Origin: Deltaproteobacteria bacterium
GTDB lineage: Bacteria > Desulfobacterota > Syntrophia > Syntrophales > UBA5619
NCBI GenBank assembly: GCA_026388345.1
Contig: JAPLJY010000110.1
Span: 1 to 32,395 of the forward strand
DNA: 32,395 nucleotides
Direction: 5' to 3'
Positions within the stretch are counted from its first letter, which is position 1. The number at the start of each line of letters is the position of its first letter. Positions 1 through 7,786 of this stretch are shown piece by piece. The notes beneath the pieces are model-generated. The model was not told where the DNA came from and searched no databases. It was given only the letters and a program-made list of their open reading frames with translations. The translations under genes were made by a program, and so were the position numbers.

Positions 1-2
1 GG

Positions 3-215
3 GACGCCTTCATGACCGGCTTTTCGCTCGACATCGTTGACATCGCGCGGCTCCGCTTCTACACCTTCTTCACGAAGCAGGGCCTCACGCTCCACCAGGC
101 CGGCGTCTCGGCCCTCAGCCGCTTCCTGAATGCGAGACTGAATCTCTATTCCAACGTCTATTTCCACCGGACGACCCGGGCGCTCGACCTCCACCTCCAG
201 GAGATCTTCCGATAG
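3..215 (+). CDS. HD-superfamily phosphohydrolase, internal part (5' end outside window, ends at in-frame TAG)
   Basis: The reading frame is open from the window edge to a TAG at 213-215. The translation carries a stretch typical of COG1078-type HD phosphohydrolases just after their catalytic half: LHQAGVSALSRFLNARLNLY, then VYFHRTTRALDLHL. The HD metal-binding motifs would lie upstream, outside the window. The frame resumes unbroken one codon after the stop (ATG at 219), and the next piece continues the family sequence, so the two pieces are most likely one gene of which about 250 codons are visible. I therefore read the TAG as a nonsense change or sequence error, not a natural end. Substrate is unknown; relatives hydrolyse nucleotides. 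Family membership is from recognised sequence pattern only. Confidence 0.6.
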   Translation, partial: DAFMTGFSLDIVDIARLRFYTFFTKQGLTLHQAGVSALSRFLNARLNLYSNVYFHRTTRALDLHLQEIFR

Positions 216-218
216 ACG

Positions 219-764
219 ATGGACCTGATCCTGCCTGCGAGTCCTGCCGATAATCTGGATGCATACCTGGATTGCGACGAGTGGCGTCTCTTTTCCGAGG
301 TCCGGTCGTGGCGCGACAGTGCTGATCGGCGGAAACGGACGCTCGGGCGGGAATGGGAAAAGCTCCATCACCGGGAGGTCAAGTGGAAGATGTCGTTTTC
401 GGCGGAGCTCTCCATCGACCAGATCCAGAGAGGGACCCGCTTCTCCCCCGCGCCCGACTATGAGAAACAGATCCGCTCCTGCCTGCCCGGCCCGCTGAAG
501 AAAAAACCCTTCCGCGTCGATCTGGCGACGCAGGACCCGCGGCCGATCAACCCGATGGCGGAGACGGAAAAACGGGTGAACATCTTCGATCCCGCGACGG
601 GGACGACCTCCCCGGAGCCTCTTCGGGAGATCTACCGCTTCATCCCGGCCCGGGTCGTCCATCTCCGGGTCTTTTCCCTGAACCACGACCACGACGACCT
701 CCTCGCCCGCGCGGCGGAGCGCGTCCTCGGCAGCGTGGACGGGGCTTCCCGGACCAACATTTGA
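219..764 (+). CDS. C-terminal part of the same HD phosphohydrolase
   Basis: 181 codons in the same frame as the preceding fragment, separated from it only by TAG and one ACG codon. No convincing ribosome binding site precedes the ATG at 219, which argues against an independent start. The sequence has the helical then basic/beta C-terminal region that follows the HD domain in this family; no catalytic motif lies in this part. It ends in TGA at 762-764, about 10 bases before the nrdD ATG, or overlapping a possible nrdD TTG start at 761 by three bases, so translation of the two genes is probably coupled. If the upstream TAG is real in the organism, this part is probably untranslated or made poorly. 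Confidence 0.55.
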   Translation: MDLILPASPADNLDAYLDCDEWRLFSEVRSWRDSADRRKRTLGREWEKLHHREVKWKMSFSAELSIDQIQRGTRFSPAPDYEKQIRSCLPGPLKKKPFRVDLATQDPRPINPMAETEKRVNIFDPATGTTSPEPLREIYRFIPARVVHLRVFSLNHDHDDLLARAAERVLGSVDGASRTNI

Positions 765-772
765 ACCCGACC

Positions 773-2854
773 ATGACGACAGATCCGGAAACCACCGACA
801 TCACGCTCTTCGTCCGGACCTCCGACGAGGAGGCCGCCCGCTGGAACCGCAGGAGGATTGTCGAGGCGCTGATCCGCGAGACGGGGATCGACGAGGAGAC
901 CGCCGAGGCGATCAGCCGGGAGGTGGAGAAACAGATCGTCTCCTCCGGGATCGGTCATCTCACGACGGCGCTCATCCGGGAGCTGGTGGACGCCAAACTG
1001 ATCGAAAGGGGGCTGGAACAGGCGCGCCGGCTCCACGCCCGACTCGGTTTCCCCCTCTACGACGTGCGGCAGCTCATCTTCCACCAGAACAAGGAAAACG
1101 CGAACGTCCCCCACGCCCCAGAGGGGACGAGTCTGGCTCTCGTCGAGGGGATCAAGCGGGAATACGCCCTCCACGACGTCTTCTCCCGAGAGGTGGGCGA
1201 CGCCCATGTCTCCGGTGACCTTCACCTCCACGGCCTGGGATACATCGACAGGCCCTACAGCGTCTGCCAGTCGCTCGAGTACCTCAAGCGATTCGGCCTG
1301 AAACTCCCCCATTCCGTGACGGTCGCCGGACCGGCGCGTCATGCGGAGGTGCTGCTGGCCCACATGGTCCGTTTTGCCTCCGCGCTCCGGGGGCACTTCG
1401 CCGGCGTGATCGGCTGGGATGCGGTCAACCTCTCCTTCGCCCCCTATCTGACGGGGATGGGGGAGCGGGAGGTCGAGCAGTTCGCCCAGATGCTGATCTA
1501 TGAATTCTCCCAGCTCACCTCCGCCCGGGGGGGGCAGGCGATCTTCACCGACATCCATCTTTGCTGGGAGGTCCCCGCATCTCTGGCCGAGCTGCCCGCG
1601 GTCGGTCCCGGCGGAAGGCCCATCGGCCGGACCTGCCGGGAGTTCGGGGAGGAGGCCCGGCGTTTTGCCCGGGCGCTGATGCGTGTTTACCGTCAGGGAG
1701 ACGCGGCGGAAAAGCCGTTCATCTTTCCGCGGCCGATTCTCCACATCACGGACGAATTCTTCCTGACCCCCGGCCACGCGGAGTTTCTGGAGGAGGTTTG
1801 CGGCGTCGCCGCGGCGAAAGGGAACCCCTGCATCGTCCTGGATCGGGAGCAGGGCGCCCGCATAGCCTCCTGCGGCTGCATGGACCCGGAGGGGGGGGCC
1901 GCGGGAGGCGGCGAGCCCTGGGAAAGGAGATGCGCGTCGATCCAGAACGTCACCCTCAACCTGCCCCGCCTCGGATACCGGACCCGGGAAAGCGATGACG
2001 GCAAACTTTTTTCTCTGCTCGACGAGGTGATTGGGCTCGCGGTCCAGGCCCACATCCAGAAGCGCGGCTTCATCGAAAAGCTGCTCTCCCTGGGCGACGC
2101 CGGGCCGCTCGCCATGCTGGCGATGCAAAACGACGGGTCGCCCTATCTCAGGATGAACGAGGCAACCTATCTGATCGGGGTAACGGGACTCAACGAACTC
2201 GTCCAGATCCGCAAGGGCCAGCAGCTTCACGAGTCGGAAGAGGCCCTGGCCTGGGGCCTTTCGGTCATCGGCCATATCCGGGAGGAGGCCGAGAGGCTCG
2301 GCGGCGTCCACGGGATGAAATTGATCCTGGAACAGACCCCCGCGGAGACGACCGCCTACCGTTTCGCCCGTCTCGACCTGAAGCAGTTTTCCCCGCTGCC
2401 GGGCCGATACGTCCGGGGTGATCTTGCCGGAGGGGAGATCTACTACACGAATTCAACCCACCTGTCCCCGGCGGCGCCGGTCGATCCGCCGATACGGATC
2501 CGGATGGAGGGACAATTCCACCCCTTCTTCCGGGCGGGGGCCATCACCCACATCGAACTGGGGGCCGCCGAGCCCCCGGCGGGCGTCCTGGCCGCCATGG
2601 TCGTCCGGGCATTTCGCAAAACCCAGAGCAACCAGATCGTCTTTTCCCCCGAGTTCACTTCCTGCGCCGGCTGTGGCGCCACCCTGCGGGGACTCCTTGA
2701 GAAATGCAGCCATTGCGGTTCCGCAGATGTGGACGGCCTCGCCCGGATCACCCAGTATATGAGCTGGGTCTCCGGCTGGAACCGGGGGAAGCGCGCCGAG
2801 CTCCGCGACCGGAACCGTAACCGGGACGCCTTTGCCGCTGAAACCCTTTCCTGA
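773..2854 (+). CDS. nrdD: Anaerobic (class III) ribonucleoside-triphosphate reductase, with atypical radical loop
   Basis: Family role: reduces ribonucleotides to deoxyribonucleotides without oxygen, using a glycyl radical installed by the radical-SAM activase NrdG. The 693-residue product has an N-terminal ATP-cone (about residues 10-95; WNRRRIVEALIRETGI), the NrdD barrel with signatures such as SGDLHLHGLGYIDRPYSVCQ, GHFAGVIGWDAVNLSFAPYL and QNVTLNLPRLGYR, and a C-terminal two-CxxC zinc site (CAGCGA...CSHCGS). The radical loop following the zinc site reads RITQYMSWVSGWNRGK, where the family normally has R-x-x-G-Y; the codon at 2753-2755 is CAG (Gln661). No nrdG lies in the window. A TTG at 761 is an alternative start giving four more residues; I prefer the ATG at 773. 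Identification of the family is secure; activity is uncertain because of the missing Gly. Confidence 0.93.
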   Translation: MTTDPETTDITLFVRTSDEEAARWNRRRIVEALIRETGIDEETAEAISREVEKQIVSSGIGHLTTALIRELVDAKLIERGLEQARRLHARLGFPLYDVRQLIFHQNKENANVPHAPEGTSLALVEGIKREYALHDVFSREVGDAHVSGDLHLHGLGYIDRPYSVCQSLEYLKRFGLKLPHSVTVAGPARHAEVLLAHMVRFASALRGHFAGVIGWDAVNLSFAPYLTGMGEREVEQFAQMLIYEFSQLTSARGGQAIFTDIHLCWEVPASLAELPAVGPGGRPIGRTCREFGEEARRFARALMRVYRQGDAAEKPFIFPRPILHITDEFFLTPGHAEFLEEVCGVAAAKGNPCIVLDREQGARIASCGCMDPEGGAAGGGEPWERRCASIQNVTLNLPRLGYRTRESDDGKLFSLLDEVIGLAVQAHIQKRGFIEKLLSLGDAGPLAMLAMQNDGSPYLRMNEATYLIGVTGLNELVQIRKGQQLHESEEALAWGLSVIGHIREEAERLGGVHGMKLILEQTPAETTAYRFARLDLKQFSPLPGRYVRGDLAGGEIYYTNSTHLSPAAPVDPPIRIRMEGQFHPFFRAGAITHIELGAAEPPAGVLAAMVVRAFRKTQSNQIVFSPEFTSCAGCGATLRGLLEKCSHCGSADVDGLARITQYMSWVSGWNRGKRAELRDRNRNRDAFAAETLS

Positions 2855-2988
2855 TTCTGCGTTACGGCTGATCCGGTGAATGCATGTTTTGGATTTGAAA
2901 AGGCAAGGTTCGTCTGATCTCTCGGCTTCACATACAACTGTTTAGACTGACAGTATTGATAATATTCGTGCTTTCCGTTTAAAAGCAT

Positions 2989-3114
2989 TGATAACGTCCA
3001 GAGCTCAGGCACAGCCGCCGAGCGGGACGTGGAATGGAATAATGACATGCAAATTTCATAAATCAATCGCAACTGGCAGGAGCGGCGGCTGTTGCCTGCA
3101 GCGATTTGTTAGGC
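2989..3114 (-). other. attC recombination site of the cassette
   Basis: On the minus strand the site runs from GCCTAAC (3114-3108; consensus RYYYAAC) to GTTATCA (2995-2989; partial match to GTTRRRY), 126 bases, within the usual attC size range. The inner arms AGGCAACAGCCGCCG and CGGCGGCTGTGCCT pair over 14 bp with one unpaired A, the kind of extrahelical base integrases use to choose strand. The central part, about 50 bases, is unpaired or weakly paired. Confidence 0.75.
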
Positions 3115-3401
3115 CACGGTTTCATAAAACTATCTTGTGTGTCTTCTGCCTCTGCAAATCTTGTCAAAAATCAAAAACGGCATAAAAATAAAAACGATAA
3201 CAAAATAAACCCAGAGCATGGGTGCGACAAGCACAAGTCCGACGACCTTCAGCCATCCAATCTTCTGCACAAATCCGACAGCTAACGCCAACATCCCGAT
3301 AATGCCAGGCAGCGCGCAACGCTTCATAATCGGCGAGATTGCGAACGGAGCCAACAGGCGATTCTTTGTTTTATCTGATAGCGGCATACGAAGTGGCCTA
3401 A
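2995..3401 (-). mobile_element. Single integron gene cassette (no integrase in window)
   Basis: Read on the minus strand, the unit begins with TTAGGC (3401-3396) right after a G, contains one small ORF starting 8 bases later, and ends with an attC site whose last cassette base is the G complementary to C2995. If the unit is circularised, that G joins TTAGGC to form GTTAGGC, the exact reverse complement of the attC outer box GCCTAAC (3114-3108). This is the expected relation for a real cassette. In the integrated state the right box is GTTATCA, i.e. flanking DNA, which suggests insertion at a secondary site or next to lost cassettes. The segment is AT-richer than nrdD. No intI gene or second clear attC was found. 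Confidence 0.75.
3130..3387 (-). CDS. Small cassette-encoded membrane protein, unknown function
   Basis: 85 codons on the minus strand filling the integron cassette: the ATG lies 9 bases from the cassette boundary and the stop 16 bases before the attC box, the compact layout typical of cassette genes. The product has a short basic N-terminus, two hydrophobic segments (about residues 25-45 and 47-75, rich in V, L, F) and a basic tail (KICRGRRHTR), so it is probably a two-helix inner-membrane protein. I do not recognise a family. It has no obvious promoter of its own. Confidence 0.6.
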   Translation of the reverse strand: MPLSDKTKNRLLAPFAISPIMKRCALPGIIGMLALAVGFVQKIGWLKVVGLVLVAPMLWVYFVIVFIFMPFLIFDKICRGRRHTR

Positions 3402-3414
3402 CTATGTTTATATG

Positions 3415-3564
3415 GGTCCGTATAAAAACCCAAATACTGCACTTTTTGCCATATAAGATGCTGCCGTAAAATGTGATAGTACGCTAATAAACATCATCAT
3501 ATCGCATGCATGTTCAGCTATCGCGTTTTTTATTGTAGCGTCTTATACGGATCAGTATAAACCC
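3415..3564. repeat. Imperfect inverted-repeat pair in AT-rich intergenic DNA
   Basis: GGTCCGTATAA (3415-3425) is matched by its reverse complement with one mismatch at 3543-3553 (TTATACGGATC). Both copies are followed by related GTATAA-ACCC sequences (3420-3431 and 3555-3564). The about 117 bases between contain no gene I can support. It may be a small decayed element or an old recombination scar next to the cassette; function unknown. Confidence 0.3.
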
Positions 3565-3589
3565 CTCGACCCTCTAATCCGGAATAAAA

Positions 3590-3621
3590 AACCCCGCGCT
3601 TTTATAAAAAGAAACGGGGTT
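3590..3621 (-). terminator. Candidate Rho-independent terminator (minus strand)
   Basis: AACCCCG (3590-3596) pairs with CGGGGTT (3615-3621). On the minus strand the stem is followed by a run of T (complement of the A-run at 3585-3589). The loop is 18 bases, long for a terminator, and no minus-strand gene lies directly upstream, so it may be a relic. Confidence 0.4.
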
Positions 3622-3729
3622 GTGTCAGCCAATCAATATTTCCCTCCAGAATGGTTATACGGGATGGAACTTATTCAGCTACATTTATACGTTGAGCTTA
3701 ATATCATGATTTTCATTTTAATATTATTC

Positions 3730-3759
3730 TTGACAATAAATTGCGGACTATGCTATCGA
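3730..3759 (+). promoter_or_regulatory. Candidate promoter for the IclR gene
   Basis: A perfect -35 hexamer TTGACA at 3730-3735 is followed after 18 bases by TATCGA preceded by TGC (extended -10 pattern) at 3754-3759, about 30 bases before the ATG at 3791. The -10 is weak; TACAAT at 3765-3770 is an alternative but would leave almost no leader. Confidence 0.35.
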
Positions 3760-3790
3760 AGTTTTACAATGCAAAACGAGGTTTTATTAG

Positions 3791-4627
3791 ATGAAATCTA
3801 TTAAAACCGAAGCAAAAGAAAGGCCATCACGCTACAATGTTGAAGCATTGGCGCGCGGCTTAGATATTCTCGGACTTTTCTCTACTCAAAACACATCCCT
3901 TAGTTTAATCGAAACAGCTTCCCTGCTTGAACTGAATAAAAGCACTGTTTTCCGACTTCTTTCCACATTAGAATCAATGGGCTACCTCGAACGGGATCCT
4001 CAAACGCGCCGTTATCGTCCTTCTCTTAAAATCCTTCACCTTGGCTTTACGGTCATCAACAGCCTCGAGGTGCGCAATGTCTCAAGGCCTCATCTTGAAC
4101 GTTTGGCGCACGAATTGGAAGAAACCGTCAGCTTGTGCGTGTTGGACGGAAATTATGTGATTTATGTGGACAGGATACGGAACAAGTCGATTGTCGGTGT
4201 AATGCTCAAGATAGGATCCCGGATTCCTGCCCATTGCACCACTATCGGTAAGGTTCTCTTGGCGGACCTTACGCCGGATGAACTCGACATTTATTTTAAT
4301 CATGCTGAACTGACCCCGTGCACGACTCGTACAATCAGCGAACGAGAGCCCCTGCGATCTGAACTCGTGAAAGTGAGGAAAAAAGGTTATGCGATTTGCA
4401 ATGGAGAACTTGCAGTAGGATTAAGGGCTGCCGGCGCTCCTATTTTTAATCACCAACAAAAGGCTATAGCTGCGATCAATGTCTCAGGCTCATCAACCAC
4501 CATCAGCATCAACCATCTGAAAAAAACAATTGTTCCGGCGGTTGTCAGGACTGCCGCACAGATATCTTTCGCTCTCGGCTATCCTCCCACGGAGATGAAA
4601 GAGGGATGGAAGAGCATTCTTAAGTGA
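3791..4627 (+). CDS. IclR-family transcriptional regulator
   Basis: 278 residues, the usual size for IclR proteins. Residues about 14-75 form the N-terminal winged helix-turn-helix (ALARGLDILGLF, then LNKSTVFRLLSTLESMGYLE), and residues about 90-265 the effector-binding domain (GSRIPAHCTTIGKVLLADL; GLRAAGAPIF), which binds small carboxylic or aromatic acids in relatives such as PcaU/PcaR. GAGG at 3778-3781 is a well-spaced ribosome binding site. It is encoded 221 bases upstream of and in line with the CoA-transferase genes, so by analogy it probably controls that transport and activation module in response to the substrate or a breakdown product. Base composition is AT-richer than the genes that follow. 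The ligand cannot be told from sequence. Confidence 0.9.
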   Translation: MKSIKTEAKERPSRYNVEALARGLDILGLFSTQNTSLSLIETASLLELNKSTVFRLLSTLESMGYLERDPQTRRYRPSLKILHLGFTVINSLEVRNVSRPHLERLAHELEETVSLCVLDGNYVIYVDRIRNKSIVGVMLKIGSRIPAHCTTIGKVLLADLTPDELDIYFNHAELTPCTTRTISEREPLRSELVKVRKKGYAICNGELAVGLRAAGAPIFNHQQKAIAAINVSGSSTTISINHLKKTIVPAVVRTAAQISFALGYPPTEMKEGWKSILK

Positions 4628-4632
4628 ATGCA

Positions 4633-4655
4633 GCAAACCGGCACCAATGGTTTGC
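4633..4655. promoter_or_regulatory. Inverted repeat just after the IclR gene
   Basis: GCAAACC (4633-4639) and GGTTTGC (4649-4655) are perfect 7-bp arms around 9 bases, beginning 6 bases past the regulator's stop. There is no T-run, so it is either a weak terminator or an operator in the 221-bp gap before the CoA-transferase genes. A second small palindrome, CTTCTT-TGC-AAGAAG, lies at 4745-4759 in the same gap and is another operator candidate. Confidence 0.3.
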
Positions 4656-4848
4656 ATGAGCATTTGATGGTTCCGAAAAAAGACCAGAAATTATTTTTCC
4701 CTTCAATACAGAAGTCGTAAAAAATTAGCTCTTAATGGATTTTGCTTCTTTGCAAGAAGAGATGCCATTTCAGCGATAACGACCAACAAGTCTTTAGCGG
4801 TTATGGAATTGAATTGCGAAAAATCTATTGAGGAGAGAATAAAAGTTC

Positions 4849-5829
4849 ATGAATACACAAGAAAATAAAATCATGTCACTAAGCGATGCCATCCGGAAAT
4901 ATGTCAAGGACGGCAGCCATATTTCCATCGGCGGTTTCACAATCAACCGGAATCCCATGGCGGCGGTCTACGAGATCATCCGCCAGGGGATCCGGGACCT
5001 GTATCTCTATGCCCATTCCAACGGTCAGGGCGCCGATGAACTGATCGGCGGAGGATGCGTTTCGAGGCTGGACATCGCCTACGGAGGGAACGGAAAATAT
5101 GCGGCCACCTGCATCCGCTTCCGGAAGGCTGTTCAGGAGGGAACGATCCGGATTGAGGATTATTCGAACTTCCAGATGTGCCTGCGCTTCATGGCTGGGG
5201 CCATGGGGATGCCTTTTCTCCCCACCGTATCGTCCTTGGGGACCGATCTGGTGAACGTCTGGGGATTTTCCGAAGAGGAAAGGAAGCGGGATTCCAAGAT
5301 GCCCGACAAGAAGCTGGTCGTGATGGACAGTCCGTTCGGCGGATGGATGGACACCCCGAAGGTCGTCCTGGTGCCCGCCATCCGGCCCGATGTCACGATT
5401 CTGCACGTCCAGAAAGCGGACAAACAGGGGACGGGAAGGATACAGGGGCTGACCTTCGCCGATGTGGAACAGGCGAAGTCCGCCGAGCATGTCATCCTCA
5501 CCTGCGAGGAGTTGGTCGATAACGCTGTCTTGAGGCGGAATCCCGATCAAAACAACATTCCCTTCATCCATGTCGACGCGGTGGTCCACGTTCCGTACGG
5601 CGCCCTTCCGACAGCCTGTTACGGGTATTACGATTATGACCCCGCCTGCCTGCTGCATTACGTCAAATGTGCCAAGGATGACGAACTCCATCGCGAATAC
5701 CTCCAGAAATTCATCCATGGGGTGAAGGATCACGAAGAATTCATTGCGCTGAACGGGGGGCAAGAACGGTTGGACAAGATCAAGGCGGATCCCGAAACGG
5801 GATATGCGGTCAATCTGGCACGGGGCTAA
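4849..5829 (+). CDS. Family I CoA-transferase, subunit A (glutaconate CoA-transferase-like)
   Basis: 326 residues, close to glutaconate CoA-transferase subunit A (about 320). The N-terminal MSLSDAIRKYVKDGSHISIG and the following GGF and HSNGQGADELIGGGCVSRLD segments match the family I alpha-subunit fold that binds CoA. Together with the next gene it should move CoA from an acyl-CoA donor to a carboxylic acid. GAGGAGAG about 10 bases upstream is a strong ribosome binding site. The next gene begins 11 bases after the stop, consistent with an A/B operon. The presence of an IclR gene upstream and a TRAP transporter downstream suggests that an imported acid is the acceptor. Glutaconate, 3-oxoadipate and related acids are all possible; the acceptor is not determinable here. 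Confidence 0.88.
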   Translation: MNTQENKIMSLSDAIRKYVKDGSHISIGGFTINRNPMAAVYEIIRQGIRDLYLYAHSNGQGADELIGGGCVSRLDIAYGGNGKYAATCIRFRKAVQEGTIRIEDYSNFQMCLRFMAGAMGMPFLPTVSSLGTDLVNVWGFSEEERKRDSKMPDKKLVVMDSPFGGWMDTPKVVLVPAIRPDVTILHVQKADKQGTGRIQGLTFADVEQAKSAEHVILTCEELVDNAVLRRNPDQNNIPFIHVDAVVHVPYGALPTACYGYYDYDPACLLHYVKCAKDDELHREYLQKFIHGVKDHEEFIALNGGQERLDKIKADPETGYAVNLARG

Positions 5830-5840
5830 AGGAGGAGGCG

Positions 5841-6605
5841 ATGGAAGAATACACATTGCGGGAAATGATGACGATTGTGGCTGCCAGGGAGATCAGGAAC
5901 GGCGATATCGTGTTCGGGGGTACGGGAATCTCCATGCTGGCCGCTATGGCCGCCAAAAACATCAACGCCCCCGAGAGCGTCATGTTCTTTGAAACCGGGG
6001 CGATTGACTCCAAACTGGACGAGATCCCACTGGCCGTGTCGGATTCGCGGGTGATGTACCTTGCAGCAACCAACAGCGGGCTTTTCGACGCTTTCACCAC
6101 GATGCAAAATCCAATTACCGGCAGACACGTCATTGGGATCCTGGGGGCGGCGCAGATCGACCTCTACGGCAATCTCAATACAACTGTCATCGGCAACTAC
6201 GTTAAACCCAAGACCCGTTTTTCGGGCAGCGGCGGTGGCTGCGACGTAGCCTCCTTCGTCCCGCGCTGCATCATTTTCATGCAGCAGGAGAAAAAGCGCT
6301 TCGTGAGCAAACTGGATTATTTCACGAGCCCCGGTCATATGGACGGCGCCGACGGACGCCGGAAAGCAGGTTTGCGCGAGGGAGGTCCGACGGTCGTGAT
6401 CACGAACATGGCAGTCTTCCGGTTCGACGGGAGGACCAAGCAGATGTATCTGGCGGGATACTATCCAGGCATCACCACCCGGCAGATCCTGGAAAACATG
6501 GATTTTACGGTGGACGTTTCCCGGGCGGCGGAGGTGGCTCCACCGACCCCGGAAGAGCTGAAGATTCTCAGGGAAAAATGCGATCCCCAGAGGCTGATTC
6601 TCTAA
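5841..6605 (+). CDS. Family I CoA-transferase, subunit B (glutaconate CoA-transferase-like)
   Basis: 254 residues, the size of GctB/CatJ-type beta subunits. The segment FFETG (Glu51) sits where the catalytic glutamate (E-x-G motif) lies in family I CoA-transferases, and SGSGGGCDVAS matches the glycine-rich oxyanion-hole motif (usually SGGGNDxAS), here with Cys in place of Asn. The GAGG-rich ribosome binding site lies between the stop of subunit A and the ATG. Subunits A and B form the active enzyme in the cytoplasm. The 140-base gap after this gene contains a small GGCTTC...GAAGCC repeat but no clear terminator, so read-through into the TRAP genes is possible. Confidence 0.88.
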   Translation: MEEYTLREMMTIVAAREIRNGDIVFGGTGISMLAAMAAKNINAPESVMFFETGAIDSKLDEIPLAVSDSRVMYLAATNSGLFDAFTTMQNPITGRHVIGILGAAQIDLYGNLNTTVIGNYVKPKTRFSGSGGGCDVASFVPRCIIFMQQEKKRFVSKLDYFTSPGHMDGADGRRKAGLREGGPTVVITNMAVFRFDGRTKQMYLAGYYPGITTRQILENMDFTVDVSRAAEVAPPTPEELKILREKCDPQRLIL

Positions 6606-6745
6606 CAGAGGCGTGGTCTGCTACTGCTGATCGAGCGGAGAAACAAAAGAGGAAGGAGTTTATCAATATGCGACAGGTTGTACGGGGGCTTCTTTGATAG
6701 CCAGAAGGAAGCCGGAAACTTGAATAAATTGAAAAAGGAGGGGCA

Positions 6746-7786
6746 ATGATGAAGGAAAACAAAGTCGCTAAAACGGGTTTTGACGGTTTATTCAGGGAAA
6801 ACTGGGAGCTGAAGAGACGGGATTTTCTCAAGCTGGGTCTCGTAGCGGGAGGAGCCCTGGCATTGGGTAATCCCGGAGACCTTTTTGCCCAGGCCAACAA
6901 GAGGATTTCCATAGCAACCGGGGGCATGGGGGGCGTTTATTTCGTCATTGGCGGTGGCATTGCGAGTCTCGCCACAAAGTACGGAGGTGTCGAGGCGGCA
7001 GCCGAAGTCACCGCCGCGTCGGTAGACAACTGTAAGCTCTTGGCCGCAAAGAAATCCGACTTTGGCCTCATTATGAGCGACACCGGTTATGACGCATTCA
7101 AGGGAACGGGTCACTTCAAAGGCAAACCCCTTCCCGTGAGGACGGTTACGGTAATGTATCCCAACCTTATGCATGTAGTAACATTGGAAGGCAAGGGGAT
7201 AACAAAGGTGTCAGACCTGAAGGGTAAGAGAATCTCTACAGGCGCTCCCGGGAGCGGCACTGAAGTGAAAGCACTGAGAGTGCTGGAAGCAGCCGGCATA
7301 AATGTAGACAAGGATGTCAAGCGGGACAGGCTCGGGGCTGGTGAGTCGGGAGGTGCAATGAAAGATGGCAAAATCGATGCCTATTTCTGGGATGGTGGAG
7401 TGCCTACCTCGTCGGTTCTTGACCTTGCTGCATCACCGGGAATTAAGATGATTCTTATTCAGCATGATGAGCTAATCTCGAAGATGGTCGACAAATACGG
7501 CCCTGTGTACTACAAATCTGTGATACCCAAGAAGGTATATACAGGTGTCGAACAGGACACCCAGGTGGCAGCCGTGGCGAATCTACTGATGTGCCATCAG
7601 GATTTGGATGAAAAGACTGTCTACAACGTCTTGGTCTCCATTTTTGATCATTTGAAAGAACTGGCCGCAATACACAAAGAGGCTTTGAACATCACCCTGA
7701 AGGATGGTTCGGCCAACACAGCTGTCCCTTATCATAAGGGCGCCCAGAAATTCTTCAAGGAGAGAAAGTTCGAGGTACCCGCGTGA
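6746..7786 (+). CDS. TAXI-family TRAP transporter substrate-binding protein, Tat-exported
   Basis: 346 residues. An N-terminal twin-arginine signal (KRRDFLKLGLVAGGALALG, residues about 24-42) predicts folded export through Tat, followed by the TAXI receptor domain (SIATGGMGGVYFVIGGGIAS; SDLKGKRISTGAPGSGTEVK; DAYFWDGGVPTSSVLDLA). Such periplasmic receptors capture organic acids or other anions and hand them to a TRAP permease. AAAGGAGGGG just upstream is a very strong ribosome binding site; ATG 6749 is an equally usable start. The stop overlaps the next gene by 4 bases. The length of the N-terminus ahead of the twin-arginine motif (23 residues) is a little long but within the Tat range. Confidence 0.92.
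   Translation: MMKENKVAKTGFDGLFRENWELKRRDFLKLGLVAGGALALGNPGDLFAQANKRISIATGGMGGVYFVIGGGIASLATKYGGVEAAAEVTAASVDNCKLLAAKKSDFGLIMSDTGYDAFKGTGHFKGKPLPVRTVTVMYPNLMHVVTLEGKGITKVSDLKGKRISTGAPGSGTEVKALRVLEAAGINVDKDVKRDRLGAGESGGAMKDGKIDAYFWDGGVPTSSVLDLAASPGIKMILIQHDELISKMVDKYGPVYYKSVIPKKVYTGVEQDTQVAAVANLLMCHQDLDEKTVYNVLVSIFDHLKELAAIHKEALNITLKDGSANTAVPYHKGAQKFFKERKFEVPA

Noticed and set aside
213..215. TAG read as pyrrolysine
   Set aside because: HD phosphohydrolases are not known to use pyrrolysine, no pyl genes are in view, and a single-base nonsense change is the simpler explanation.
632..2311. 559-codon minus-strand frame opposite nrdD
   Set aside because: Antisense shadow of a GC-rich gene; the plus strand encodes a recognisable NrdD and the antisense product has no family features.
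3622..3804. 60-codon plus-strand frame before the IclR gene
   Set aside because: Overlaps the regulator's ribosome binding site and start, no ribosome binding site of its own and contains the candidate promoter.
4803..4820. Possible sigma-54 promoter (TGGAATTGAATTGC) before the CoA-transferase genes
   Set aside because: The spacing between GG and GC is 9 bases where 10 is required, and no enhancer-binding regulator is present (IclR works with sigma-70).
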